A stretch of DNA of 64,000 nucleotides. It comes from Hymenobacter busanensis. Lineage in GTDB: Bacteria > Bacteroidota > Bacteroidia > Cytophagales > Hymenobacteraceae. The stretch lies in the NCBI RefSeq assembly GCF_008727865.1, contig NZ_VTWU01000006.1:186001-250000 (forward strand). The letters run 5' to 3'. The notes under the pieces are model-generated. The model was not told the DNA's origin. It searched no databases and was given only the letters and a program-made list of their open reading frames with translations. A program made the position numbers and the translations under genes. Below, piece by piece: positions 1-12,497 of this stretch (position 1 is its first letter; each line of letters starts with the position of its first letter).

Positions 1-59
1 CGTCGTACCACCACGCGGCCAAGAAAATTGAGCAGTACGTAAACGAAGCTCCCGATTAA
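1..59 (+). CDS. C-terminal end of a probable ECF sigma factor (partial)
   Basis: Only the last 18 codons lie in the window; the frame reads SYHHAAKKIEQYVNEAPD and stops with TAA at 57-59. The His-Ala-Lys-Lys-Ile-Glu run resembles the end of the region 4 recognition helix of Bacteroidota ECF sigma factors. The next gene has the layout of a small anti-sigma protein, and a Spy-like periplasmic protein follows, which is the usual order of a sigma, anti-sigma and envelope-target cluster. Sigma identity is inferred from this context and a short tail; the 5' part lies outside the window. Confidence 0.5.
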   Translation, partial: SYHHAAKKIEQYVNEAPD

Positions 60-83
60 ACTTCGCGGCCCCGGCCGCCTCCA

Positions 84-572
84 ATGCATATGAAAACGCC
101 TTTCCGCTTGGACGAGCACCCGCGGCGCCCCCAGCCGCTGGCCCCGCCGCCCGACGCCTATTTCGATAAACTCCCGCTGCGCATCATGCAGCGCGTGCAG
201 CCGGCCCCGCAGGCCGAAAGCCTGCCGGCATTTGGCTGGCTGCTGGCTTGGCCGGCGCCGCTGCGCACGGCCCTGGCTTCCGTTGTGGTACTGCTGGGCT
301 TTGTGGGGGCGTTTTGGCTCACCAACGACCCGCTGACTTTTTCCCACCCGGTGGCAGTGCAACGTGCCTCGGCCTCCCAGGCCCTGGCCGCCGTGCCCCG
401 CGCCGAACTGGTGCAGTACCTGACTTCCGACGCCGCGCCGCAAGTGGCCCTCACCGACCTGGCCGAAACCGCCGTGGCCGACCAGGATTTGACGCACGTC
501 TTCCTGCCCGGTTCGCCAGCCGACATTCAGGCTGCCCTCGACGAACAGCCCACCGAAGACGTTTACCTATAA
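84..572 (+). CDS. small single-pass membrane protein, anti-sigma-like
   Basis: 162 residues: a proline- and arginine-rich cytoplasmic N-terminus (FRLDEHPRRPQPLAPPP, then YFDKLPLRIMQRV), one hydrophobic span at about residues 66-86 (ALASVVVLLGFVGAFWL) and a C-terminal domain of about 75 residues predicted to be periplasmic. Soluble head, one membrane segment and a small outer domain directly behind a sigma-like gene suggest a membrane-bound anti-sigma factor or sensor partner. No zinc-binding HxxxCxxC motif is present, so it is not a classical ZAS anti-sigma. Two ATGs lie at 84 and 90, and the second is an equally good start. The gap to the following Spy-like gene is only 18 bp, which suggests an operon. 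Confidence 0.6.
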   Translation: MHMKTPFRLDEHPRRPQPLAPPPDAYFDKLPLRIMQRVQPAPQAESLPAFGWLLAWPAPLRTALASVVVLLGFVGAFWLTNDPLTFSHPVAVQRASASQALAAVPRAELVQYLTSDAAPQVALTDLAETAVADQDLTHVFLPGSPADIQAALDEQPTEDVYL

Positions 573-590
573 GTTTCCCTGCTCCTTCCC

Positions 591-1088
591 ATGTCTACTC
601 CACTCTTTTCTATCCGTCGCCCGTTGCCGCACGTGGCATGGGCGTTGCTGCTCGCCTTGCTGAGTTTTGGCGCAGCCCAGGCCCAACAGCACGGCGGCGG
701 CCACCCGCGCTCCGAGCGCCTCGAAGCTGCTCGCGTGGCCTACATCACCGAAAAACTGGCCCTCACCACCGACCAGTCGCAACGGTTCTGGCCGCTCTAC
801 AACGAGTTTACCGACAAGCGCCGCAGCCTGCGCAAGCAGGCCCGTGGCGAGATGCGCAACCAAGACGTGGCCACCATGAGCGACAAAGACCTGCGCGAGT
901 CCATCAACAACCAGTTTGCCATGCGCCAGAGCGAGCTGAACTTGGAGAAGGAATACCTCGACAAGTTTCAGAAGGTCATCACGCTGCGCCAGGTGGCCCT
1001 GCTCTACCAAGCCGAGCGCGACTTCACCAAAGAGTTGCTGAAGCGCTTGGATGGCCGCCCTGCCATGAGCAAATCGATTGAACAGTAG
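591..1088 (+). CDS. Spy/CpxP-like periplasmic protein
   Basis: 165 residues with a Sec signal peptide (hydrophobic core WALLLALLSFGAAQAQ, cleavage near residue 32) followed by an almost wholly helical, charged domain. The LALTTDQSQRFWPLY segment (about residues 57-71) fits the LTxxQ motif of the Spy/CpxP family, small periplasmic chaperones and envelope-stress sensors. In Bacteroidota such proteins often sit behind an ECF sigma and anti-sigma pair, as seems to be the case here. The role is inferred from fold signature and context; no catalytic residues are expected. A strong terminator at 1113-1139 closes the unit. Confidence 0.7.
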   Translation: MSTPLFSIRRPLPHVAWALLLALLSFGAAQAQQHGGGHPRSERLEAARVAYITEKLALTTDQSQRFWPLYNEFTDKRRSLRKQARGEMRNQDVATMSDKDLRESINNQFAMRQSELNLEKEYLDKFQKVITLRQVALLYQAERDFTKELLKRLDGRPAMSKSIEQ

Positions 1089-1112
1089 TCCGACTGCTGT
1101 TGCCGGTTTTCG

Positions 1113-1139
1113 AAAAGCCCGCCGCATTGGCGGGCTTTT
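1113..1139 (+). terminator. intrinsic terminator after the Spy-like gene
   Basis: Perfect 11-bp stem (AAAAGCCCGCC with GGCGGGCTTTT), a 5-nt loop and a run of T to 1141. It lies 25 bp after the stop of the Spy-like gene and just before the aminotransferase start. Confidence 0.85.
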
Positions 1140-1167
1140 TTGTGCCCGATGGCGGTACTTTTGCGCC

Positions 1168-2376
1168 ATGCTTACGCCCCGCCAACTCTTCCTGCGCCAC
1201 CAAGCTCAAACCTCCGACACGCCCCTTCTGCTCGAAGTAGAGCGGGCCGAGGGCGTGTGGATGTACGGCCCCGCTGGTCAGCGCTACCTCGATTTGATTT
1301 CGGGCATTGGCGTAAGCAACGTGGGGCACCGCCACCCGCGCGTGCTGGCCGCCATTCAGCAGCAGCTCGATAAGTACCTGCACCTGATGGTGTACGGCGA
1401 ACTGGTGCAAACGCCACAAGCCGAACTGGCCCACGCCTTGCACCACACCCTGCCCGCCCACCTCGACAATGTGTACCTCGTCAACTCCGGCACCGAGGCC
1501 GTGGAGGGCGCCCTGAAACTGGCCAAGCGCCACACCGGCCGCACCGAGCTGGTGAGCTGCCTGAACGCCTACCACGGCTCCACGCAGGGCGCCCTGTCCG
1601 TCAGCGGCTCCGAAAACTTCAAGCGCAGCTTCCGCCCCCTGCTGCCCGACGTGCGCCACATTCGCTACAATGCGACGGAAGACTTGGCGCAGATTACCGA
1701 GCGTACGGCAGCCGTCATCGTCGAAACGGTGCAGGGCGAAGCCGGTATTCGCGTGCCCGAAAACGACTACTTGCAGCACCTGCGCCGCCGCTGCACCGAA
1801 GTGGGCGCGCTGCTCATTCTGGACGAAATACAGTGCGGCTTTGGGCGCACCGGCACCTTTTGGGCCTTTGAGCAATTCGGCATTGCGCCCGATATCCTGC
1901 TCTGTGCCAAGGGTATGGGCGGCGGCATGCCCATCGGCGCTTTCATTGCGCCTCAAGCCATGATGCACGGCTTCAAATCGGACCCTGTGCTGGGCCACCT
2001 CACCACGTTTGGCGGGCACCCGGTGTCGTGCGCGGCGGCACTGGCTACGCTGCGCGTCATTCAGGACGAAGGCTTGCTGGCCGATGTGGCCGCCAAAGCG
2101 GCCCGGTTCCGCAGCCAACTGGTGCACCCGGCCATTCGGGGTGTGCGCGGCCTGGGCTTGCTGATGGCCGTCGAATTCGACTCCTACGCCGTGCTCAAGC
2201 CCATCATCGACCATGCCCTGGCCCACGAAGGCGTGCTCACGGACTGGTTTCTGTTCTGCGACAATTCTCTCCGGCTGGCCCCGCCGCTCACCATTTCGGC
2301 AGCGGAAATAGATTGGGCCTGCGCGGCGCTGTTGCGTGCTATTGAACACGTAACCGGCCAACCTATTGCGCAATAG
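1168..2376 (+). CDS. class III PLP-dependent aminotransferase
   Basis: 402 residues. Fold-type I class III aminotransferase of the acetylornithine / ornithine / 4-aminobutyrate group. Visible signatures: GIGVSNVGHRHPRV near the N-terminus, VNSGTEAVEGALKLA (phosphate-binding segment), VIVETVQGEAGIRVP, LILDEIQCGFGRTG with the PLP-pairing Asp, and the Schiff-base lysine in LCAKGMGGGMPIG at residue 248. A reading frame stays open upstream to 1078, but 1168 is chosen because the conserved N-terminus (MLTPRQLFLRHQAQT) starts there, after the terminator. No biosynthetic neighbours point to one substrate, so the amino donor is unknown. Confidence 0.85.
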   Translation: MLTPRQLFLRHQAQTSDTPLLLEVERAEGVWMYGPAGQRYLDLISGIGVSNVGHRHPRVLAAIQQQLDKYLHLMVYGELVQTPQAELAHALHHTLPAHLDNVYLVNSGTEAVEGALKLAKRHTGRTELVSCLNAYHGSTQGALSVSGSENFKRSFRPLLPDVRHIRYNATEDLAQITERTAAVIVETVQGEAGIRVPENDYLQHLRRRCTEVGALLILDEIQCGFGRTGTFWAFEQFGIAPDILLCAKGMGGGMPIGAFIAPQAMMHGFKSDPVLGHLTTFGGHPVSCAAALATLRVIQDEGLLADVAAKAARFRSQLVHPAIRGVRGLGLLMAVEFDSYAVLKPIIDHALAHEGVLTDWFLFCDNSLRLAPPLTISAAEIDWACAALLRAIEHVTGQPIAQ

Positions 2377-2389
2377 CACCCCACAAAAA

Positions 2390-2490
2390 ATCGTCGTTCC
2401 GAGCAATGGCGGGAACGTGGCCGGCCCAAACAGCTAGCGGTGCTACGCTGTCAGCCGGCCCCGGTTTCCCGCTTTGCTCGGAACGACGAT
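2390..2490. repeat. long imperfect palindrome (intergenic stem-loop)
   Basis: Outer arms ATCGTCGTTCCGAGCAA (2390-2406) and TTGCTCGGAACGACGAT (2474-2490) are perfect over 17 bp; inside them GGCGGGAACGTGGCCGGC and GCCGGCCCCGGTTTCCCGC pair imperfectly. The element sits between the convergent aminotransferase and TerB-like genes, so it can act as a bidirectional terminator. It resembles the dispersed palindromes at 22723, 32907, 34619 and 45615 in size and placement but has a different core. Confidence 0.75.
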
Positions 2491-2508
2491 GGTACGATGC
2501 AGTTGGCC

Positions 2509-2976
2509 TTACAGCCCGGCCCCGTGCGTGGGGTGGCTGCTGCTGGTGTGGTAATTCAGGAACGACTGCGACTCTTCCTTGATTTGCTCACGGGGCAAAC
2601 CGTCGCGCACGCCCATTGAAATTTTACGCACGAGCACGCCCACAATGGCCTTGCGAAAGCCCAGCTTCTCGGCCATGTCGATGCAAAAGTCCATTTCGTT
2701 GTCGTCCACCACGCCGTCGGCCAGCATCATGTCCACGAGGTCGAAAATCTGGTCGAAGCGCTCCGAGTCGTTGTCGGGCAGGGCGAGCAGAGCTTGGCTG
2801 GTGTTGGCTACCACGCCGCGCACGTCGCTGGCGCTCAGGCCGTTTTTCTTGCCTACGGCCACCAGAAAGTTCATTTCCCGTTCGTCGATGTGTCCATCAA
2901 CGCGAGCCAGAGAAGCCAGGTTTTGGATGTGGCTACGAACCTTTTTGTTTTGCTCGCTTTCGAAAAAACCAAACAT
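2509..2976 (-). CDS. TerB-like protein
   Basis: 155 residues, all-helical, no signal peptide. Two acidic helix turns, LARVDGHIDEREMNFL (about residues 23-38) and MLADGVVDDNEMDFC (about 88-102), are the internal repeat typical of the TerB/DjlA-N family, which carries conserved acidic metal-binding positions. TerB domains occur in tellurite-resistance and membrane-associated stress complexes, but no other ter genes are nearby, so only the domain can be assigned. The C-terminal 25 residues look disordered. Its start faces pfkA across about 255 bp. Confidence 0.7.
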   Translation of the reverse strand: MFGFFESEQNKKVRSHIQNLASLARVDGHIDEREMNFLVAVGKKNGLSASDVRGVVANTSQALLALPDNDSERFDQIFDLVDMMLADGVVDDNEMDFCIDMAEKLGFRKAIVGVLVRKISMGVRDGLPREQIKEESQSFLNYHTSSSHPTHGAGL

Positions 2977-3231
2977 AAGTCGGGCAGGGAAAAACGGTGA
3001 GGGGTAAGCGGACGTTGAATCGGGGCGGGATGCAACTGCCTACGAAAGCCGTTGGGCGCCGTTGCAGACGCTGTTAAGATATCTTTTCGTCCACAACAAT
3101 CAATACGCGGGCCGCAAAAAAAATGCCGGCCCATCCTCCATATTTCCCTGAATGGTGCTAACTCGCGGGCTTGTTTGGCACTGCGGCGCGACGTTGCGGC
3201 GGCCCCTGTTTCTTTTTCCGACCTTGATTGC

Positions 3232-4203
3232 ATGAAACGAATTGGAGTATTGACGAGTGGTGGCGACGCGCCGGGCATGAACGCCTGCGTGCGGGCGGTG
3301 GTGCGCACCGCGCTCTACCACGGCCTGGAGGTGTACGGCATCATGCGCGGCTATTCGGGGCTGATCAAGGGCGAAATCGTGCGCCTCGACACCACGGCCG
3401 TGGCCAACGTGGTGCAGCGCGGCGGCACCATTCTCAAGTCGGCCCGGAGCCAGAAATTCATGACCCGCGAAGGGCGCGAAGAGGCGTACAACCAGCTCGT
3501 GCACCACGGTATCGAGGGCTTGGTGGCCATCGGCGGCAACGGCACGTTCACGGGCGCGGAGCTGTTCGAGCGGGAGTTTGGCATTCCGACGGTGGGCGCG
3601 CCGGGCACCATCGACAACGATTTGTTCGGCACCGACTACACCATCGGCTACGACACGGCCGTGAATACCGCCCTCGAAGCCATCGACAAGATCCGCGACA
3701 CGGCCGACTCCCACGACCGCGCCTTCTTCATCGAAGTGATGGGCCGCGACTCGGGCTACATTGCCATTCCCTGCGCCATCGGGAGCGGGGCCGAAATTGC
3801 CCTGGTGCCCGAGCAGGTGCAAAGCATCGACTCCATCATCGAAACCCTGCAGCGGGCCCGCGGCCGCCAAAAATCTTCCCTGATTGTGATTGTGGCCGAG
3901 GGCGAGGAAGAAGGCAACGCTACCCATATTGCCACGCAGGTAAAGGACGCCATTCCCGAACTCGACGCCCGCGTAACGGTTATCGGGCACATCCAGCGCG
4001 GCGGGGCGCCCTCGGCGGCCGACCGGCTGCTGGCCTCGCAGATCGGCATAGCGGCGGTGGAGGGCCTCATCAACGGCATGCGCTCGGTCATGGCCGGCAT
4101 CGTCGACCGGAAGCTCGTCTACACCCCCTTCCACGACTGCATCACCCGCAAAAAGCCGCTCAACCACTCGTTTGTGCGGATGATTGACATTTTGTCGACG
4201 TAA
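3232..4203 (+). CDS. pfkA: 6-phosphofructokinase
   Basis: 323 residues, the normal length for bacterial ATP-PFK; catalyses fructose 6-phosphate to fructose 1,6-bisphosphate, the committed step of glycolysis. Signatures in order: TSGGDAPGMNACVRA (ATP loop), RGYSGLIKGE, GGTILKSARS, PGTIDNDLFGTDYTIGYDTA with the catalytic Asp, FIEVMGRDSGYIA, and HIQRGGAPSAADR near the C-terminus. Odd point: the nucleotide/Mg motif usually written GGDGS reads GGNGT, with Asn at residue 103 where the E. coli enzyme has Asp103. The start at 3232 is the first ATG that gives the canonical KRIGVLTSGGD N-terminus. All other active-site segments are intact, so activity is likely. Confidence 0.93.
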   Translation: MKRIGVLTSGGDAPGMNACVRAVVRTALYHGLEVYGIMRGYSGLIKGEIVRLDTTAVANVVQRGGTILKSARSQKFMTREGREEAYNQLVHHGIEGLVAIGGNGTFTGAELFEREFGIPTVGAPGTIDNDLFGTDYTIGYDTAVNTALEAIDKIRDTADSHDRAFFIEVMGRDSGYIAIPCAIGSGAEIALVPEQVQSIDSIIETLQRARGRQKSSLIVIVAEGEEEGNATHIATQVKDAIPELDARVTVIGHIQRGGAPSAADRLLASQIGIAAVEGLINGMRSVMAGIVDRKLVYTPFHDCITRKKPLNHSFVRMIDILST

Positions 4204-4276
4204 GCGCTGGTTCAGCGAAACCGCTGGGGGCGCAGCACGCGGGGCTTTAGGGTTCTGCCGTGCTGCGCCCTCGGTG

Positions 4277-5200
4277 TTAAGTAGCTGCTTCCGGGCCCTG
4301 CACCGAGTCGATAATTCTTTCGAACGCCTCATCGGGGTGCAGCCACTGGTACGCCGGGTCGCGGCGGAGCCAGGTGAGCTGGCGCTTGGCGTAGCGGCGG
4401 GTGTTGCGCTTGAGCAGGCGCACGGCTTCGGCGTAGTCGTAGTCGCCGTCGAGGTAGCCGAATATTTCCTGGTAGCCAACCGTTTGCAGGGCCTGCGCGT
4501 GGCGGTACGGCAGCAGGCCGCGCACTTCGCCGAGCAGGCCGTGGGCCAGCATCTGGTCCACACGCTGGTCGATGCGCTGGTAGAGTTCGTTCCGCTCGCG
4601 GCTCAGGGCAATTTTGCGCACCTGAAACGGCCGCTCGGCTTTGGGGCCGGCGCTGTGAAAACTGCTGAACGGCTGCCCGCTGCTCAAGCACACTTCCAGC
4701 GCGCGCAGCACCCGCACGGGGTTTTGCCGGTCGATGCGAGCGTAACACACCGGATCGAGCACGGCCAATTGCGCCAGCAGGGCGGGCAGGCCACCGGCGT
4801 CCAACTGCTGTTGCAGCGCCGCCCGCACGGTGGCATCGGCCGGCGGCAACTCGTCGAAGCCATCGGTAACGGCTTGCAGATACAGGCCCGAGCCACCGGT
4901 CAGAATCACAACCGAGTGGCGTTGAAACAGGTCGCGTAACAGCGCCAGGCAGTCGGTTTCGTAGCGGCCAGCGCTGTAGTCCTCGGTCACGGAATGCGAA
5001 TCGACGAAGTGGTGTGGCACGCCTTGCATTTCCTCGGCGGTGGGCTTGGCCGTGCCGATGCTCATCTCGCGGAAAAACTGCCGGGCATCGGCCGACACGA
5101 CATCGGTGCCGAAGTACTGAGCCAGTTGCACGCACAGCGCGGTTTTGCCCACGGCTGTGGGGCCGGCCACAGTCAGCAGCAGCGGGGTGGTCTTGCTCAT
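4277..5200 (-). CDS. miaA: tRNA dimethylallyltransferase
   Basis: 307 residues, full length. Adds the dimethylallyl group to N6 of A37 in tRNAs that read UNN codons. The P-loop GPTAVGKT is at about residues 14-21 and is followed by VVSADARQFFREMSIGTAKPT, the conserved DSxQ-like region (here SADARQ) with the Gly-Thr-Ala-Lys-Pro motif. Also visible are GGSGLYLQAVTDG and the C-terminal YAKRQLTWLRRDP motif. Its start codon overlaps the stop of the upstream glycosyltransferase by 4 bp (ATGA), so the two are translationally coupled. It converges on pfkA with a 73-bp gap. Confidence 0.93.
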   Translation of the reverse strand: MSKTTPLLLTVAGPTAVGKTALCVQLAQYFGTDVVSADARQFFREMSIGTAKPTAEEMQGVPHHFVDSHSVTEDYSAGRYETDCLALLRDLFQRHSVVILTGGSGLYLQAVTDGFDELPPADATVRAALQQQLDAGGLPALLAQLAVLDPVCYARIDRQNPVRVLRALEVCLSSGQPFSSFHSAGPKAERPFQVRKIALSRERNELYQRIDQRVDQMLAHGLLGEVRGLLPYRHAQALQTVGYQEIFGYLDGDYDYAEAVRLLKRNTRRYAKRQLTWLRRDPAYQWLHPDEAFERIIDSVQGPEAAT

Positions 5201-6327
5201 GCCGGTACGATTTCGGGAGCCGGCAACAGCGCCGTGTACAACTGCAGCAGGGTTTGCTCCTCGTGTTGCCAGTTGAGCTCCAGGCGGGCTTGTCGGCAGT
5301 TGGTGGCTAGTAGCTGGTAGTAAGCCGGTTCGTCGCGCAGCAGGCGGTTGAGGGCAGCGGCCAGCGCGGCCGCCGTCAACTCGGGCACCACCTCGGCCAC
5401 GTGGTACTGCTCGTTGAGGTGGCGGTATTCGGGCAGGTCGGAAATCAACTGGGGAATACCCGCGTGCAGGTAGTCGAAGAATTTGTTGGCCAGCGAATAG
5501 TAGTAGCTCAAGCCCAGATTTTCGAGCACGCTGATGCCTACCGAGGCGCCCTCTGTAACGCGCCGCAGCTCGGCCGGCAGCACGTAGCCGCGAAACTCCA
5601 CCTGCCCGGTTTGCAGCACGCCCAGTTCCGCGGCGCGGCGGCGCAACTCGGCCGACAAGTCGCCTTCGCCGCAGAGCACCAGGCGGCCTGCCACCAGCGG
5701 CATGGCATCGAGCAAGGCTTCGAGGCCCCGCCCGGCGTTCAGGGCGCCTTGGTACAGAATGTAGCCCGCGGCCGGATCGGATGCGCGCGGCGCGCCCTCG
5801 GCCTGCAGCACGCTGATGTTGCGCACCGTGCCAAACGGCCGGCCGTAGCGCTGCTCAAACAGCCGCGCCAAGGCTGGCCCCACGGTGTAGGCCAGCGTAG
5901 CGCGCGGCACCACAAACCGTTCGATGGCCAGCCACACGCGCCGGATAGCCGGCCGCGCTACTACTTCGGGCACTTCGGTAAACAGCTCGTGGGCGTCGTA
6001 CACGAAGGGCAGCCCGCCCAGGCGGGCCCGCAGCCACGTGGGCAGGGCCGCGTCGAGGTCGGCGCAGCCGTAGGCGTGCCAGCCGCGCTGCCCGAGCAGG
6101 TAGAGCAGCAGCCGCAGGTTGTATTCGAGGTAGAAGAGCTTGCCTTTGCTGAACCAGCAGCGCAGCCGGTGCTGTTCAAAGGCCTGCGGCGTAAGCGGTT
6201 GCGACGCCGGCCACTGGCGCCCCACCAGCCGCACGTGGTACCCGTGCCGCGCCAGCGAAGCGCAGATGCGCTGCATGCGCTGGTCGTAATTCAGGTCGGT
6301 GGTAACGGCGAAAAGCAGACGGCGCAC
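5197..6327 (-). CDS. glycosyltransferase (GT4/GT1 type, GT-B fold)
   Basis: 376 residues. N-terminal Rossmann domain (LLFAVTTDLNYDQRMQRICASLARHGYHVRLVGR), then a hinge and a C-terminal nucleotide-sugar domain with ILYQGALNAGRGLEALLDAM and LCGEGDLSAELRRRA. SYYYSLANKFFDYLHAGIPQ carries the family's conserved acidic/Asn region at the sugar-binding site, followed by LISDLPEYRHL. The acceptor cannot be read from sequence; cell-surface polysaccharide is the usual role. It is co-transcribed with miaA through a 4-bp overlap and faces the hybrid kinase across about 150 bp. Confidence 0.8.
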   Translation of the reverse strand: MRRLLFAVTTDLNYDQRMQRICASLARHGYHVRLVGRQWPASQPLTPQAFEQHRLRCWFSKGKLFYLEYNLRLLLYLLGQRGWHAYGCADLDAALPTWLRARLGGLPFVYDAHELFTEVPEVVARPAIRRVWLAIERFVVPRATLAYTVGPALARLFEQRYGRPFGTVRNISVLQAEGAPRASDPAAGYILYQGALNAGRGLEALLDAMPLVAGRLVLCGEGDLSAELRRRAAELGVLQTGQVEFRGYVLPAELRRVTEGASVGISVLENLGLSYYYSLANKFFDYLHAGIPQLISDLPEYRHLNEQYHVAEVVPELTAAALAAALNRLLRDEPAYYQLLATNCRQARLELNWQHEEQTLLQLYTALLPAPEIVPA

Positions 6328-6474
6328 GTATTTACAAACAGCAAACCCGCCGGCAATAGCCGACCGGCCGGGGTTTCAGGATATTTTTGACAAATTTAGA
6401 CGTAAAACCTGCCCCTCTTGCAGGGCCGGGACGCTGGCCGGTACGGCACCCCCGCATTTCTATTGCTGCTGCGC

Positions 6475-10551
<4,077 letters not shown>

Positions 10552-10609
10552 CTCGCTTCGCCTCACGCTCACCACGCCCCTCCCAACCCTAAAAAACTGG
10601 CCGTCAGAC

Positions 10610-10987
10610 ATGTCCGATTCCAAAACCATTCTCATTGCGGAGGATAGCTCCGTAATTCTGAACCTGACCAAAAAGATTCTGGAACTCCAGAAATACCGCA
10701 TCGTGTCGGCCAAAAACGGCGGGGAAGTGGTGAAGCAGCTCGAAGCCCAGCCCATCGACTGCATTCTGCTCGACATCAACATTCCGGTGAAGGACGGCAT
10801 GACCGTGGCCCGCGAGATTCGCCAGCACAGCGACGACAAGATTCGCAAAGTGCCCATCATTGCCATTACCGGCAACGCCAACAACTACTCGATGGACGAT
10901 TTCCGCGAGGCCGGCGTAACCGATTACCTGCCCAAGCCGCTCGACTTCGACGCCCTTGTGCGCACCGTTAAGCAGCACATCGGCTAA
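10610..10987 (+). CDS. single-domain response regulator
   Basis: 125 residues, a bare receiver domain: acidic pocket Glu11/Asp12 (IAEDSS), phospho-accepting Asp55 in ILLDINIPVKDG, Thr in AITGNANNY and the conserved Lys in DYLPKPLDF. There is no output domain, so it works by protein contact or as a phosphate shuttle. It begins 58 bp after the hybrid kinase, whose C-terminal HPt domain is a natural phosphate donor. The pairing is inferred from adjacency. Confidence 0.88.
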   Translation: MSDSKTILIAEDSSVILNLTKKILELQKYRIVSAKNGGEVVKQLEAQPIDCILLDINIPVKDGMTVAREIRQHSDDKIRKVPIIAITGNANNYSMDDFREAGVTDYLPKPLDFDALVRTVKQHIG

Positions 10988-11074
10988 ATGGTCAAATGGC
11001 TGAATGGTTAAATGGCTGGTCGTTCTAAACTACAATCGTCAGAACGACCAGCCATTTAATAATCTGACCATTTA
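10985..11074. terminator. nested hairpin after the response regulator
   Basis: Inner stem TTAAATGGCTGGTCGTTCT (11008-11026) with its perfect complement at 11041-11059, 19 bp and a 14-nt loop. An outer 10-bp stem TAAATGGTCA / TGACCATTTA (10985-10994, 11065-11074) includes the regulator's stop codon. It also overlaps the leader of the next gene, which starts at 11078, so it could serve as a terminator or attenuator. Confidence 0.6.
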
Positions 11075-11077
11075 ACA

Positions 11078-11845
11078 ATGCAAATAACTTTCCTCGGCAC
11101 GGGCACTTCGCAGGGGGTGCCCGTTATTGGGTGCCACTGCCCGGTGTGCAGTTCGCTCGATTTCCGCGACCAGCGGCTGCGTGTGTCGGTACACGTGCAG
11201 GTGCAGGGCCGCAGCATCATCATCGACTCCGGCCCCGATTTCCGCCAGCAGGTGCTGCGCGCCCGCATCGACCGCCTCGATGCCCTCGTGTTCACGCACG
11301 AGCACAAGGACCACACCGCGGGCATGGACGACATCCGGGCCTACAATTTCAAGCAGCAGCAGGACATGCCCGTGTACGCCGAGCCGCGGGTGCTGGAGCA
11401 GCTGCGGCGCGAGTACGCCTACATTTTCGCCGACAAGAAGTACCCCGGCGTGCCGCAGGTACAAACCCACGCCATTCTGAGCGACACGGCCGCTTTCGAG
11501 GTCGAAGGCATCGAGTTTCAGCCCATTCGGGCGCTGCACTACAAGCTGCCGGTGCTGGGTTTCCGCGTCGGCAATTTCAGTTACGTAACCGATGCCAACC
11601 ACCTTTCGCCCGAGTCGCGGGAGCGGCTGCGCGGCTCCGAGGTGCTGGTGCTGAACGCGCTGCGCCACGAGCCACACCTGTCGCACTTTTCGTTGTCGGA
11701 GGCTTTGGAAGTCATCGAAGACGTGCAGCCCCGCTGGGCCTATCTCACCCACATCAGTCACTTGCTGGGCAAGCACCGCGAGGTGGAAGCGACGCTGCCG
11801 CCGAACGTGTTTCTGGCCTACGACGGGCTGCGGCTGGAGGTGTAG
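11078..11845 (+). CDS. MBL-fold phosphodiesterase, PhnP-like
   Basis: 255 residues. Metallo-beta-lactamase fold with the HxHxDH metal motif as THEHKDH (about residues 72-78) and a distal FLGTGTSQGVPVIGCHCPVC N-terminus. This GTGTSxGxPxxGC..C opening is characteristic of the PhnP / phosphoribosyl cyclic phosphate phosphodiesterase branch. Later metal-ligand segments are VTDANHLSPES and LTHISHLLGKH. Phn (phosphonate) genes are absent, so the real substrate may be another cyclic phosphodiester. Cytoplasmic. Confidence 0.8.
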   Translation: MQITFLGTGTSQGVPVIGCHCPVCSSLDFRDQRLRVSVHVQVQGRSIIIDSGPDFRQQVLRARIDRLDALVFTHEHKDHTAGMDDIRAYNFKQQQDMPVYAEPRVLEQLRREYAYIFADKKYPGVPQVQTHAILSDTAAFEVEGIEFQPIRALHYKLPVLGFRVGNFSYVTDANHLSPESRERLRGSEVLVLNALRHEPHLSHFSLSEALEVIEDVQPRWAYLTHISHLLGKHREVEATLPPNVFLAYDGLRLEV

Positions 11846-11857
11846 CGTGGCTGACGG

Positions 11858-12337
11858 CTAGGGGTTTGTGCGGCTCAGGCGAAACCACAGCACGAAGTCC
11901 TTTTTCAGGGGCATTTCCTGCGAGGCCAGCTGCCGCTCTACTTCCCAGCGGGAGTACGTGAGCAGGTAGCGACGGCCATTGGCCTGCACGCTTGCCGTAT
12001 CGAGCCAGCTTGGGTAGTTGGGGCGGGCCGCATTGCGGGGCAATTGCAGCTGCTGGATGCGGCCCTGAGCATCGGTAATGGCCAGCGTCGGCCACGCCAT
12101 GCTGGGAGCCACGCAATACACGTCCTTTGGGCAATAGCTGTATCCCAACTCCGTCATCTGCACCGTCACCTCGGGCGTGGCGGCCGTGGGCAATTGTGCC
12201 TGCTGGCGGTGGTGCAGCGCAAATTCCTGGTCGAAAGCAGCCGTTATTGCCGGGAAGGTAGTTTCGGGTTCGACGCTGGATTTGTGGCACGCGGCCAACC
12301 CCAGGGCGGCTGGCAGAACGAGTAGCAATGCTTTCAT
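11858..12337 (-). CDS. lipoprotein of unknown function
   Basis: 159 residues. The start at 12337 is chosen because it gives a clean lipoprotein signal: MKALLLVLPAALGLAACHKSS with lipobox LAAC (Cys17). The mature part is about 140 residues with no recognised domain; it has two Cys in GYSYCPKDVYCVAP and an aromatic-rich C-terminus (YLLTYSRWEVERQL, FVLWFRLSR) suggesting a small beta-rich fold. It converges on the PhnP-like gene with only 12 bp between stops. Confidence 0.65.
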   Translation of the reverse strand: MKALLLVLPAALGLAACHKSSVEPETTFPAITAAFDQEFALHHRQQAQLPTAATPEVTVQMTELGYSYCPKDVYCVAPSMAWPTLAITDAQGRIQQLQLPRNAARPNYPSWLDTASVQANGRRYLLTYSRWEVERQLASQEMPLKKDFVLWFRLSRTNP

Positions 12338-12497
12338 AAACGGGAAACGTATTGATTGGCGGAGGCGCTGCCAAGGAGAGCCCGCCGCGCCGCCCAACGT
12401 TGCATTGACCACCGATAAAAGCCACCGAGAATTGTTGGCCGCCAGCGTCTACCTATCGGCGGCCCTATCGCACCGCTTGCTTCCATACCCCCGCACT

